Source: Thinopyrum elongatum (Eukaryota > Streptophyta > Magnoliopsida > Poales > Poaceae). Taken from it: a stretch of 64,000 nt of DNA. Positions 24,000 through 37,403 of the stretch are shown here, piece after piece; the stretch's first letter is position 1; the number at the start of each line of letters is the position of its first letter. The notes beneath the pieces are model-generated. The model ran no database searches and was not told the DNA's origin. It was given only the letters and a program-made list of their open reading frames with translations. The position numbers and the translations under genes are program-made. The stretch covers positions 51,527,804 through 51,591,803 of the forward strand of contig CM022302.1 in NCBI GenBank assembly GCA_011799875.1, in the 5' to 3' direction.

Positions 24000-26900
24000 T
24001 GTAACACCCCAGTGGTTAACTACAGTAATCACCCTTTTGGACAAATACAAGTCAGCATGATTAACAGTGATGATCCATCATTGGACACCATAATGCATTT
24101 CAACTTCTAAACCAATTCAAATTAAATTTAAAGTGAAAAATAAAATTGCTCAAATCAAAACTTAATTGTTCATTAAATAGCAAATAAATCAGAGACAATT
24201 CTAAAATTAAAAACTCACTCATTGTAGTTGGGTAAGTGACTCAAACTCTTCACACAGCGACTAAAACACAAATTTAACCATTTATGTAAATCTAATTTAA
24301 GTAAGTGAATAATGTTTTGCCCAAACTAAATTTAGGTGTTTAGGGATAAAGCAACTGGTATTTATTGACAGGGTCTCCCTTTTTACAAAAATTCGGTTTG
24401 GGGCCTAACTATTTACTAAAGAGGTATATGATTTAAATAAAAAGAAAAAGGACAAAGAGAAATAAAGGCCCCCCCCCTCGTGGGCCCTCGGCAGCTGGCC
24501 ACTGGGCGAGCCAGGCGCGGCCAAGCCGGCCGCCCACTCCCCTCCCCCATAATCCCCCCCCCCACCGAAACCATAGCCCCGTTTTTTACCCCCACCCCCC
24601 TCCTCATTCCCCCACCCACTGATCCCTTTCCCTGGATCGGATCGGGGCAGAGCGCCCACGATCCCACCCCAGCCGCCGCCGGCCCCGCGGCCCTGACCCG
24701 GCGCCCGCCCCGCTCCGTCGCCGCCTTCTCCTTGCCTCGCCCTCCCCTCCTCCCCGACGGCCTCATCGACCCCGACGCCCTTGACGCCCGGCGCCGCGTG
24801 CCCGTCACCGCCGCCGGCGTCGCCCCTCCCCGCCGCATCGACCTCACTGGCCTCCTCGCCCCGGCCACCACCGAGCGTGCCCCTTCCCGTCCGGCCCCTG
24901 TGAGCCCCGTCCGTCTCCCCCTCCCTCTCTGTCCGCGCCGGAGCCGCGCTCCCGTCGCGCGCTCACCGCGCTCTCTCTCCCATCGCTCGCGCCGGCCTCG
25001 CCTCCCCTCCCCCGACGCTCCTCCCCTGCTCCGCCCGCGCGACCCGCTGCCGCTGCTGCCGCGCTGCGCTGCGTCGCTCGCCAGCCACTGCGCCCCGCAC
25101 AGCGCCCGCACCGGCTACGGCCGCCGCTGCCCCCCTCTGCTTCCGCCACCCCCGCCGCCTGCGCCGCGCGCCGCACCCCCCCTGCCGCTCCGCCCGGCGG
25201 ACTGCCGCGCGCTGCCGCGGCCTCGCCGCCCGCGCCCGGCGTGCCATTTGGGCACCGGACATGTCCGGTCCCCAAAACGGGCATGCTCCGGACATGTCCG
25301 GCCCTGGTCCACTGACCAGTGGGGCCCAAAGCCCTGTCCTGTTAATTAATAAATAAAAATAATTAATTAATTAAATAATTAATTAGTTAATTAATTAAGT
25401 TAATTAATCCTGATTAGGTTAATCTAATTAAGGAGTTAGTGTTAATTAAACAGTAATTTAATTAGTTATCACTAATTAAACCAGCCATGACAGGTGGGAC
25501 CCACTGGTCCTGATGTTATGCTGACGTCATGCTGACGTCAGCAAGACACTGTTTCGGATAATGTTAATTTAAATAATTAATTAAATTCCAGAAATTAAAA
25601 AAACTTTAGAAAACTCATATAAAATAATCCGTAGCTCAGATGAAAATACTTTGTACATGAAAGTTGCTCAACGACGAGACGAATCCGAGTACGTGATCCG
25701 TTGCCCGTCACGCGTCCCAACTATCCGAACTTGCAACCGTTCCCTCTTATCCTCTCTCCGATAATTCCAAAGACCCGCGGAAATATCGTCAGATATCTCC
25801 CGCTCCGTCTGTCACGGTGATTGCGTTAGACTACCCTAGCCGTGTATCGTATTTGTCATGCTCATGTTTTGCTATATATTTATACGTTTCCTCCCTCTTC
25901 TCTCTCGATACCCCCGACCCTGACGTCGTCCCCGAGCGACCGACGCAGCTCCGGATCCCGAGACACCATGACGACCTTGCCCTTGCCGCCGAGCAACCAG
26001 GCAAGCCCCACTTTTGATCATCCGATATCGCCCATTCTATATTATCATGCTTGCATTAGAATTGTTGCTACTACTGCTTTCTATTTTGATGCATAGCCTG
26101 GCATTGTAACCTGCTGTTGATAATTACCTACATATCCTAAACTGTTTAGTCTAGGCTGGGTAGAGACCTATCAGTTGACACCACTTATATCCGACTGCCG
26201 CGCTGGATCGTCAGAAGACCCGATCAATGGATTGAATACCAGGACCCGACACCGCCACATCACCCCCATTAGTTGTAACGACACTGCAGCATTACTATCG
26301 GTGCCGAAGGGGAAACCTCTTGTAGCACTTCTGATGTTAACTCTGTAGAGTTAGCCTATTCAGGTCGTGTCATCGAGGGTGATTCCTCCTTTCACCGCTT
26401 CCGATAACGACGCTGTCTACAACACCTCAAGTGTGGACCCAGTGAGGCTGATCCTCCTAGTTCACCTGATGGTAATCGAGTGGAATTCAATGAGGGTGAA
26501 CCTCGGATTCCCTGATGTTATGGACACACGGATTACTTGGACCTTACATTGTTACTTGGAAGGCGGGTCGACCCTGCGGGGTACCCGCGTGTGATGTGAA
26601 GGCGGGTTGCCAGTGTGGGCCCCGAGTGGTGAAACGAGGCGCGGACCGGGCATTCTTACCCTTGCCGCAAGTCCTCGAGACGGGGCGACGGGGCAAATCT
26701 TTCGTGAGTCTCCTGCTCGTTACCGCAAGCCCTAGTCCTAAACGATAGGATATTTGATCCGCAGCAGGCCTCTGGACCTGATAGCACTAACCATCACGTG
26801 GGCATAGTATGGGCGTTCTGCATCGTATGCATCAGCCGAAAGCTCTGTCAGACGTCCAGTTCAGCATGGCGGCACGGACGGACCGGCGCGCCTCCTGGTG

Positions 26901-27965
26901 CCAGGCTTCTCCCTGCTGCGCAACAATTCGGAGTGCACAGGGCGAGGGCCAAGACCTCTGAGCGCTTAGGATGTAGACCGACGGGGAACTCTCTTGAGCT
27001 CTAGGTAGGGTTGCGAGTGGTTGTTTTGGCCGAGGCCGGCATGACCCAGGAAAGTTGTCGGCCGAAGTTTAACGAGCGTGGTGGGGAAGTTGGTGCACCC
27101 CTGCGGGGAAGAACATTTCTATCGATAGCCGGTCCTACGGTAAGGCACACCGGAGTTGTATCCTGATGATCAATTGAGGAACTGGTATAATGTGATTAGA
27201 CCTGTATATATGGCTCTGGGATTGCTTCTGCAGGGAGTTGTGAAGGGATCTCAGGACGAGGTTGATGACTTATGGCTCTGGGATTGCTTTCTCGCAGGGA
27301 GTCGAGAAAGGATCTCTGGGTGAGTGTTGATATTATTACTGCTACATTATATGGTATTGTTCTCTCTCTTCTACTGCTGCAAGATCGCTGAAGATGTAGT
27401 CTTCGATAGGACTAGGCCTTCTCTCTATTCTGGCATTTCTGCAGCCCAGTCCACCTATACAGCCTCCCCTTGTGTAATGTTGCATATGTAGTTGAGATCC
27501 TTGCTTGCTGAGTACTTTTGAGTACCACGGTTGCTTTGTTTACCTTTTCTCCCCATATCAGTTTGTCGTGACCAAGATGACGGAGCCCCTGCGACAGCTG
27601 CCCTGCCGACGATCGCTACTAATACTACCCAGAGATGGATACTTCTACGAGTTGAATGACGACCAGGAGTAGGATCGGGAGGGTCCAGGCAGGAGGCCTT
27701 CGCCTTTTGATCGTAGCGTTTTTATTTGCCCCGCCTTTCTAAAAGCCTTTCTGTATTTATTTGATATCTGACTAGATAATTTGATGCTTCGCTGACGCTT
27801 GTTCGCAAGCTTATGTATTCGCGCCTCGAGGCCCTGGCTTGTAATATAAAGCTTATATGACTTTATTTATGTTTTAGAGTTGTGTTGTGATATCTTCCGT
27901 GAGTCCTTAGGCTGATCGTGTGAATTGCGTGTATGATTAGTGCACGATCGGGCCGGGGGGTCACA
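24000..27965 (+). mobile_element. Duplicate copy of the solo LTR
   Basis: TGTAACACCCC...GGTCACA flanked by AGAAA at 23995-23999 and 27966-27970. It is the same insertion event as 11024-15037, because it has the same site and the same duplication. It is 48 bp shorter overall because of scattered one-base losses. Confidence 0.85.
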
Positions 27966-27970
27966 AGAAA

Positions 27971-30319
27971 TGACTCAAGTAGATATATGGATATTTACTT
28001 GATGAGCGTAAAGTCTGGATCTTTTGAAATCGTTTCGAAAGGTTTTCAAAATGAAATAGAAGTTATTGTACGAGAAAATATGTTGCCAATTTGATTGCGC
28101 AAAGGAATATTTGAGTTACAAGTTAGCGAATGTTGATGAGTTGTGAAAGGGGTTTCATAAACTTGCACCTCCCGGAACACCACTGCATGTGGAAGTCCGG
28201 AAGATGTAATCGAAACCATTTAGACATGGTAAGATCAAAGATGACATAAATAAATTTGCCATTATCCCTTTTAAAAAGTGATGCTTTAGAGACTGCGGCT
28301 TTTACACTGAAAAGAGCTCCATCAGGTCTGTTGAAATGACTCATGGTATGGTACGCCCAACCATGTTATATCTTTTCTTAAACATTTGGAATAGGGGCTT
28401 GTGTAAAAGGTTACAAACCTATTCCAAATCAGAAGTGCTACTTGTAGGTTATCCCAACAATTGGGTATTCCTCCCTCACTATGCCGAGGCAAATAGTTTG
28501 CCACAAAGAACGCTATGCTTTTTGAAGAAAATGGTTCTTTCAAAAAGGTGAGTGGGAGAATAGTGCAACTCGACGAGATAACAGTATCTTCGTCATCAGA
28601 TCAAGGAAAGAGACCTTGGAAGTGATTCCGGAGTTTCCTACTGCGACTGATTCGGAAGCCTCTACATGAGATGTATGGACTTCAGTCGAACTTGCAGTGA
28701 ACCACGTAGGAAAAAACTTCGTGCAAACCTATCAGGTGCGCAAACGAGATATTGTTGTTAGACAACAGTATACCTACGATACACAGGAAGCATTGATGGG
28801 CCCTGACTCCGGAATTGGCTAAATGCCAATACAATCCGAGATAGTTTCCATATAAATGTTTCAAGATAAAACAATCTTGATACCTTTGGAAGACTTAGAG
28901 TCCTAACGAGTATTATGGAACTAAAAACTGATACGGGTAAAAATGTTTTATCCATAAAGCTCGACTTGTTGAAATAAAAAGTTCAAGGAGTTTACTACGA
29001 TGAGGTTGTTTCACCGTAGCGATGCTTAAAGTCGGTTCGGGTTGAACTAGCAATTAATACCTATTTCAGTCATGAGATATGAAACATGGATGACATAGGA
29101 TTTCCATATGATCGAAATGAAACAAAGGACTTGATGTGTACAGTCCAAGGTATTTTGTCATTCAGAGGATGCTATGAGTGTGCAAACTTCAGAGTTTAGC
29201 GATGGACAGAAGAGAGCAAAATGGAGTTGGAATCTCGTGTTTTGATGAAATGGTCAAAAGGGTTTGACTTCATAATGGGTAACGAAGATGCTTGTGATCA
29301 AGAAAGTAAGTGGGCCATAAAATTTCTAAAAACAGTTGATGCTTGACAATTGTTAATGGAATAAATTCTTGACAGAATTAGGACTCATTTGAAATAGTTT
29401 TTCGATGAAGTGCTTGGGCTAAATAGCCTTTATATTAGGCATGATTATCTATGGAGATAGATTTACCTAAGGGGCTGAGCAAGAGACATATTGACAAATG
29501 CTAAAACATTTAGCATTAAAACGCAGGAGTGATTCTTGCCGAAGTCACATGGAAAGAGTTTTTGCAAATCGGTGTCCAAACACTGATAGAAAATACATGA
29601 TGGAGATTCCACACACTCTTGTGTTTGGATTAATATGTTCCATGTATGTAAAAAAACCAGATATGTCCAATACTCCCAAGTTTTTCTTTCCTTTTTTGCA
29701 GTAGGATACCGAAGTGATCAAAAGTACTGATCATGGACAACAGTGAAAAAGAGTCATTGAGTACTAGAGTAGTTATTGATGACATGTTTTCTCGCAAGCA
29801 GAGATCATGAGCTTGTTGTAAGTAATTACATCGATACAGTCTTCATCAGCTCCATGGATTTTTTATTTAAGTTAGGTTTTGTGTTAAAACAATATGGTGG
29901 CACGAGTTGGAATATTTCCGAACAAGTTACATGGCGAATTCTATAACAGAGGCGAAGTATGTTGCCGCTTTTAAAAGCGACAAAAAAAGATGTGAAACAT
30001 ATAGTTTCATTCATGAACTTAGTATGGTTCCAACATGGCTTTTGTCAATGGGACACTACTGCAGGTAGTTCTCCATAACTCAGTCTGAGGAATCCAGTTC
30101 GACCTGTGATTCACATACATACAAAGCCAAGTCCACACAAAATATGAATTTTGTGAAAGCGTGAAAATGCGAGGATATGCAAAGATACACAGAGCTGAAG
30201 TCGTCAGATCCGTTGGACATCAGGCTATACCACAAGTGAAGCATATTTACACCGGTGTGCCATAGGTGTGAAGTGCATTAGCATTAACTAGATTATCGAC
30301 TCTAGTGCAAGTGGGAGTC
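27971..30319 (+). pseudogene. Duplicate of the E1 pol remnant (noisy)
   Basis: Parallel to 15043-17452 with scattered indels. The 121-codon RNase H open stretch of the other two copies is broken here by several one-base changes around 29800-30100. An insert-like TTTTTCTTTCCTTTTTTGCA string near 29680-29700 replaces TTGTTGCGAGTA. This is probably sequencing error, not biology. Confidence 0.7.
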
Positions 30320-31911
30320 TGTAGAGATATGCCCTAGATGCAATAATAAATGTTATTATTTATCTCCATGCTCATTATTATGTTAGTTTCATGCTATAAA
30401 CTGTTGTGGTTCCGAGTCGTATATCCATAATGGCTCGGGAAAAACCATGTGCACTTGTGGATAAATAAACGGTAAAATGTATTCCTAGTCCTGCCTCTAA
30501 GACTAGATCAAGTGTTGCATGATGATTCATGTTTTCCAATCAGGGCATGTCTATGCCAGCAAGCTTTGAGGGCACAATGTTAGAAGAACATTGTGTCAGT
30601 CAACCCATTGATGTTATTCTATGAGATTCATTTGTCACAAGTTAATGGTTAATAAAACAGGAAGTGTAAGTTTGCATAATTCCTTAGACCATGAGAGTAT
30701 CAAGTTTCTTCAGTGCTTGTTCATGAACTTGGGGTTGTTAAACGTCATCCGTAAATGGTGGCTATTACGGCGGTTTACGGGTTCATGGGAAAGTATGTTA
30801 AGTAACTTGATAGTCAAGATTGGGATTTCTCCTCCGCGATGGAGAGATATCTCTGGACCCTCTCGTGTTACGGTATCCGTCATCGTCTCGCCAGACACTT
30901 TGTGATTTGTCACGGGGAGGCCGGAACATGGAACGAGAAAAGAGAACAATACCGGCAACGAGGTAACTGGCATACTGGACAAGTTGTTGATCCACAGGGA
31001 TGCCAACATGTCTCACCTCGGCTATTTGTAACATATCGCGAGCACAGGAATAGACAACACGGCAAGAAGGTTCAATGAACATTCATTCGTGTGGGTATAG
31101 GGGTCAAATGGTTGTCCACGCTCGATGTTGATCATTGATCGGAAGAGTTTCGGGTCATGTCTATACTTCACCGAACCTATAGGGTCACCCGCTTAAGGGT
31201 CATCTATCTGTTGAATACTAGACAGGGAGTCTGAGAGAAAATACAGAAAAAGTTTCGGAGACAACGAAGAGTTCCGGAGAGAGAACACCGAAAGAGTTTC
31301 GGTAAACCGAAAAGTTGTTTCGGAATATACTATTATGTCAAAAGGTTTCGGCACGTCTGGAAATTCTCAGAGGGTGCCAGAATTGCCTGGAACTCTGGGA
31401 ATTTTCGGAGAAAAAAACCGGAAATGTTCGGAGCTGCTGTAACCGCTGTTGTTTCTTGCTTTTCGCTGATGAAAACCACCATACCGGAAATGTTTGACAT
31501 GCCCAGAATAATTTTAGAGGGTGCCGGAATGTTCTGGGACCTCCCAGAATTTTTTCAGAAAAACGTTCGCGAAAAAAATCTTGTCTCAGCGCGAGGGACA
31601 AGATCCCACGAATCAGGGTTGCTTGTTTGGTGGCTTTTTTGTCTAGGGAGCATCCATGTTTCTAGGAGAAATGTTGGTGTCTGTTGCCCCCCCCCCCCAT
31701 GGGGGTGACAATGGTTGGGTGCCATGGTGGTGTCCGCTTGGGGGCCCCCACTTGCATTACCATTTCACCCTCATGTGGGACATGTAGCATGGTTATTTTG
31801 GTATTTCCTCCATCACCCCCACCCTTGCTTGGTCTATAAAAGGAGGAGTAGGGGCTGCCATTCTCCTCATCCCTTGCTCTCATACACATGCCATGCATTA
31901 TATGACTTCTT
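30320..31911 (+). mobile_element. Duplicate of the truncated E1 3' LTR
   Basis: Starts TGTAGAGATATGCCC (one G lost from TGTAGGAG) and runs to GACTTCTT at 31911, the same junction as 19083/19084. It shares the C-run and TATAAAAGGAGG of the E1 LTR. Confidence 0.85.
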
Positions 31912-33899
31912 TGTAGGAGATAGCCCTAGAGGAATAATAAATGTTATTGATTATCTCCCTGTTCATAATTAGGTATGTTCCATGCTATAACTGACAATGA
32001 TTCTCGAGTCTGCAATAAACGAGGCTCGGAGGAAGACTCATATGCACGTGTGGGATAATAAACGGTAAAAGTATTCCTAGTCTGGCCTCTAAGACTAGCT
32101 CAAGTGTTGCATGATGGTTCTGTTTTCCTGATCACTGGGCATGTATAGCAGCAACTTTGAGGGCACGTGTTAGAAGAACATTTGTTGAATCGACCCAATT
32201 GATGTTATGCTATGAGATTCTTTCGTCACAAGTTAATGGTTAATAACACAAGATGGTTAACGTTTGCATGATTCTCAGACCATGAGAGTACGAGTTCTTC
32301 ATGCTTGATTCATGAACTTTGGGGTTTGTTAAACGTCATCCGTAACTGGATGGTATTACGGCGGCTTACGGGTTCATGGGAAAGTATGTTAAGTAACTTG
32401 ATAGCTCAAGATTGGGATTTGCTCCTCGACGAGGAGAGATATCTCTGGGCCCTCTCGGTGTTACGGTATCCATCATCATTGGCCAGACACTTTGTGATTT
32501 GATCACGGGGATGCCGGAAACACGGGTAACGAGAAAAAGAGAACAATACCGGTAACGAGGTAACTAGCATAGTGGACAAGTTGTTGATCCCGGGAATGCC
32601 ATCATGTCTCACTCGGGTATTTGTAACATATCCCGAAGCAACAGGAATAGCACACGGCAACTGGAGGTTCACTCGAACATTCATCGTGTGGGTATAGGGT
32701 CAATATGGGTGTCCACGGCTCTGATGTTGATCATTGATCGGAAGGGGTTCCGGGTCAGTCTATACTTCACCGAACCTATAGGGTCCACACGCTTAAGGGA
32801 TCTATCTGCTGAATACTAGACAGGGAGTCTGAGAGAAAATCACCGAAAAAGTTCGGACACCGAAAAAGTTTCGGACAGCGGAAAAGTTCCGCAGAGAGAG
32901 GTCACCGGATGAGTTCCGGTGAAACTAAAAGTTGTTTCAGAGGATACCATAAAGTCAAATTGGTTTCGGCACAGCCCGATAATTCTTGGAGGGTGCCAGA
33001 ATCATTCTGGAAACTTTTGGGAATTTTCTGGAAGAAAAACCGGAAATGGTGCCGAGGCTGCCGGAAACATTCAGATGCTTTTCGAGATGAAAATCACTAA
33101 TCTGGAATTGTTCCAGAATGTGTTGAAAATTATTTTAGTGGGTACTGGAAATGTTCTAAGCCCACATAAATATTTTCAGTTCGAACGGACGCTGAAAAAA
33201 TGTCGTCGTGAATAGTGAAAGTGCTTTTTGGGTGGCTTCTTGGAGAAGCCACCTTGAGGGTCCTTTGGTATTTTTCCCTTGGCTTCTTGGAGAGCCCCCT
33301 TGGGCTTGGCCTAAATAGGGGTGGAGGGGGCGCTAAAGACTCACTCTTTCTCACATATACATGCCATTGCAATGTCTGGTCTTCTCTCTCCCTCCCACGA
33401 AAAGGTTTCGTAGAGCCGAAAGGCTGTCTGGGTTCCGGTGGGAACTAGTCTTGGACGGCGAAGCCCTGCCGGATAGATGACACCGTATGTGTGCAACTCT
33501 GTAGAGAGGTCGTAGTTTCGATCTTAGTGCCCGAGGGGCTGTTCGTGAGTGCCTCCGAAGGGCTGTCCAAGTGCGGTCCAAGTTCTGTGAGTCCTCCGAA
33601 GGGCTGTCGAGTGACGTTCGAGTTTCGAAGGTCCTCCCGAAGGGCTGTCCGTGACACCGTCGGAGGACTGTTCGACCGCCTCCCGGAGGGCTGTCCGAAG
33701 GGAAGACGAGGGTATACATCCTCGCGGTTGGGAGGTTGTAAATCCTAGGCTGCGGGGATCGCACCGCGGATCGTCATCGACTCTACTTCCGTTGCGCTAC
33801 GAGTCGGTAACGAAATGGATCAAACCTTGTATGCAGCCTCCATAGTGGTCCTGGGGTGCGTAGGTCGGAAATTTTTGTTTTCTGCTGCGTTACCCTACA
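31912..33899 (+). mobile_element. Duplicate of the E2 5' LTR
   Basis: TGTAGGAGATAGCCC...CCCTACA, 1988 bp against 2030 bp for the clean copies, with indels throughout. TGGCTTCTTGG palindrome remnants are present near 33234-33300. The TATA box reads CCTAAATAGG here, one TA short. Confidence 0.85.
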
Positions 33900-36589
33900 G
33901 TGGCATCAAGAGCCGTGCTATGGTAGATGCAGGTTGCGATCTAGAATCATAGTGATGTTGGGTGTTTGCACAATATAATTAGGTAGTAGATGAGTTTATT
34001 ACTAAAAATTATTTGTGCGGGTAGCAGATGAAATCTGTTACCCGAGGGTTCTTGTGCTTCCCTGGAATTTGCTATTTCTGATCTTGATAACAGCATGGTG
34101 GAGTTTCATCAATGTTCTGCAACCGCGATCCTGATTGATCAACGAAGTGCTAACAGTTCATTGAATTCCACCGTAGTTAAAAAGAAGATGAAATTTCGCG
34201 ACGAAAGGGCAATGCAGATATGATCTGCACGGGGTCATGCGTATGACGAAGTTTAGTATGGGGCTCGAGATTTTATTATCTCGGTTTTCATACACCCTGG
34301 AAAGTTAATCTAGCGACTTGAATTATCATACTTGATGATGGACGTTGGTAGCTTCGGTTTGTTTCGAAACCTTAGAAGCCACGAAAAACAAGTTTTTGCA
34401 TGAACCGATTAGAGGCGTCTAACTTCGTTTTGCAGGAGGGTTTGCATGTGCATATGATGTGGTATAGCAGTACTCATAATAATTTGATTATGTATGAGAT
34501 GTCTATATGATGTAAATTGATTAAACATGACCTGCGTGTCATGATTTGGCATGATGGCTGGAGCCATATGATTGCACTTTAACTGACCTGCGAGTCGACC
34601 TTGTGTAATGCATTATTTTATCAGCTATAGAGATAGCAGTATTATCTGGTGCATCGACAAGGTGGTGGCAATCTTCGCGAAGGTGAACACCGACGCGAAT
34701 GCCGAAGACGAAGAAATACAAGACTTCTCCGTCAGAAAGGGATATACCATATCATGCTATTATGAATTGCCTGAGATGTTTATCCCTTATGATGCACCCT
34801 TCTTGATTGCGCGGTAGTCGCTTTTATTAGGGTGATCTCTCACAAAAATATCAAGTAGTTAGTGTTCTCCCAAGTGTAGCACCGTCACGGCACCTAACTT
34901 TTCGGGGTATCACATGCTACCATGGCTACGAACGATTAGGGATGTGTGAGGCGGGTGAGTTGAGACCTCGCAGCGAGATCACTTGGTTGTCTTGAAGTTC
35001 AGGCATGAAAGTCATGAGCTCGAAACACACGCATCGAAAGATGAACAAGAGTCACATAGAGATGTGATTGGCAAGTTTGCCTACCGATTGAGATTTTCGT
35101 CATCAGTGATGCTACCATCAATGGCGTTGAATTGAAATGCGGATCTTGAATCACTCACAATCAATTATGAGAGATATTGATTTGAGTGGGAGCGCACTGT
35201 AGAATTATCTTGTTTAATTCTCAGTGCAATTAATTGTGAACACTGTCTAAGTGTTATATGCATAATAGTTGTAGAATAATGGCTCGCGTTTCCACCTTCC
35301 CTATTAATATTGAATAGCTGTTAAATATCTGGTTAAAACTTTACGGTTGGTAACGTAATGTGAGGATTGTCCTCAAAAGTGCTGAGAAGGACTTTATCCT
35401 ATCGCATACTTTCGGTATTCTCTCGCTTATGCTATGGATCATGTGACTCACGTCCTTCGACCCAAAAGCTAGAATTCCGTTTTCAGTCAAGTGCAATATG
35501 TTTACTTCCATGAGACCCGAACTTCAAAAGTTTGGATAGTTATGTGATATTCATGGAATCTGAAAATCATTTTCAGAGACAGACAAAGGCTAAAAGATAT
35601 GAGATATCCAAAGCAATGTTTGTTAGCAAACTATTAGTAAAGGAGTTTACTATGCATTAGAATGATAAGAGAGGGATCCAGAAGAATGCCTGTCATATGA
35701 TGAAAGGTGAAGAAAACAACAACTTAAAGAGAAAGGAAGTGTCCGAAGGGTGTTAGTGAAACTTTCACGCCTAGGAAGTCCGGGGCTAATGCCACTCTTA
35801 AGTTGGGTGCTTCTTCTGGAAGTAGGAGAAATACTAAAAGTTAAACTGTTAGAAGTATAAAGGCAAAAAGAAAGAAGACTGGAATATCCAGCTCATGTAT
35901 GAATGTCATACAAGTTTTTGATGTATAGAAGGCTAGTCAAAGATATAGTTCTTGGGAATTATGATTAAATTGTTAATCACTAATTCTTGGGTATTGTGAG
36001 TTAATCACAAAGATACCCGCTCGATTGCTTTCTGTTGCAACTCGATGTAAGAACTACTATGGCCTGAAAGACTAGCCAGGAATGAGGTTTAGGTATACAC
36101 AGGGAACATAGTAAATGTTACTATACCTTCCATCGGTGTATTACTGTCTATATTTATTTTCATAATTCATTTAGAGTTTTAAACTCTAGCCCATTGCATA
36201 AGGTATCTTGCAAGAAGGTTGTTCATAAGAGAACTTTTTATGTTCGAAGTTATGAATAACATAAGGGCCATACTTTCATTGAGAATGAGATGTATGTTAT
36301 GAATAATGATATTAATATATTACCTCTGGATTTACTTTCATAATTCATTTTAGAGTTTTACACTCAGGCCCTTTCACAATGTTGTTGCAAAAGGGTTGTT
36401 CATAAAAGAACAATTGTTGTTCAATGTTATGAATAACATTTAGAGCCATGCTTCCATCCAGATGGGATGTATGTTATGAATATTGATAGTAATATGATAC
36501 ATCCATAACACTGACGCTAAATGTCACAAGACTAAGAGAATACCACACAAGTGTGGCACTACATTTGGTCACATTGGAGAAACCCGCAT

Positions 36590-37403
36590 GGATAAATTCC
36601 ATTATGATGGATTTTTGAAGTCCTTTGATTTTGAATCATCTGACACTTGCAACTTTCCTCCGAAAAGTGAAGTGACTGAAATACCGTTCAGAGGCCATAA
36701 CGAACGGACAACAAACTTATTGGTGATCATACATTTGATGGGTGTAGTCCGATAAATGTTGTTAGTAGTGGATTTATCTATCTTCAGAAATGACTCAAGT
36801 AGATATGTGGATATTTACTTGATGAGACATAAGTCTGGATCTTTTGATTTCATTCAAAAGGTTTTCAAAAATGAATTAGATGGTTATTGTAACAAGAAAA
36901 TTATGTTTCTACAATTTGATTGCAGAAAGGAATATTTGAGTTACAAGTTTAGCGAATGTCTGATGAGTTGTGAAAGTAGTTTCATAACTTGCACCTCCCG
37001 GAACACCATTGCATGTGGAAAGTCCGTGAAGATGTAATCAAACCATTTATGACATGGTAAGATCAAAGATGACATATATAAATTTGCCATTATCCCTTTT
37101 AAAGAGTGATGCTTTAGAGACTACGGCTTTTACACTGAAAAGAGCTCCATCAGGTCTGTTGAAATGACGCCATGTTATGGTACGCCCAACCATGTTATAT
37201 CTTTTCTTAAACATTTGGAATATGGGGCTTGTGTAAAAGGTTACAAACCTATTCCAAATCAGACAAGTGCTACTTTGTAGGTTATCCCAAGCAATTGGGT
37301 ATTCCTCCCTCACTATACCGAGGCAAATAGGTTTGCCACAAAGAACGGTATGCTTTTTGAAGAAAATGGTTCTTTCAAAAAGGTGAGTGGGAGAATAGTG
37401 CAA
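36590..37403 (+). pseudogene. E2 pre-integrase/integrase remnant
   Basis: Best-preserved pol part of the nest. Around 36600-36700 the pre-integrase pieces SFDFESSDTC and IPFRG can be read. An open stretch at 36756-37037 has SSRYVDIYLMRHKSGSF and KNELDGYCNKKIMFLQFDC. These correspond to the integrase core around YGYVYLMRHKSESF and the conserved D in ..RSDRGGEY, here changed to FDCRKEY. The C-terminal TPPGTPQHNG-type motif reads CTSRNTIACG, so the reading frame slips. From 37100 the AAFTLKRAPSG and YIGYP-like pieces follow in other frames. Confidence 0.65.

Larger units (their letters stand above)
23755..34232 (+). repeat. Error-rich duplicate of the 10.75-21.45 kb block
   Basis: The order of parts is the same as in 10.75-21.45 kb: E1-type pre-integrase, solo LTR, E1-type pol, E1 3' LTR part, E2 5' LTR and start of the E2 internal region. 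Against that block there are very many single-base deletions and some insertions, about every 20-50 bp, in every kind of sequence. The offset drifts from 12985 at the left to 12780 at the right, a net loss of about 205 bp. Both borders of the noisy zone fall inside continuous elements, not at element ends. This pattern is typical of unpolished long-read sequence. Confidence 0.85.

Noticed and set aside
30700..33800. Frameshifts and altered ORFs compared with the other LTR copies
   Set aside because: Not treated as mutations of biological interest because the whole block shows a sequencing-error pattern.
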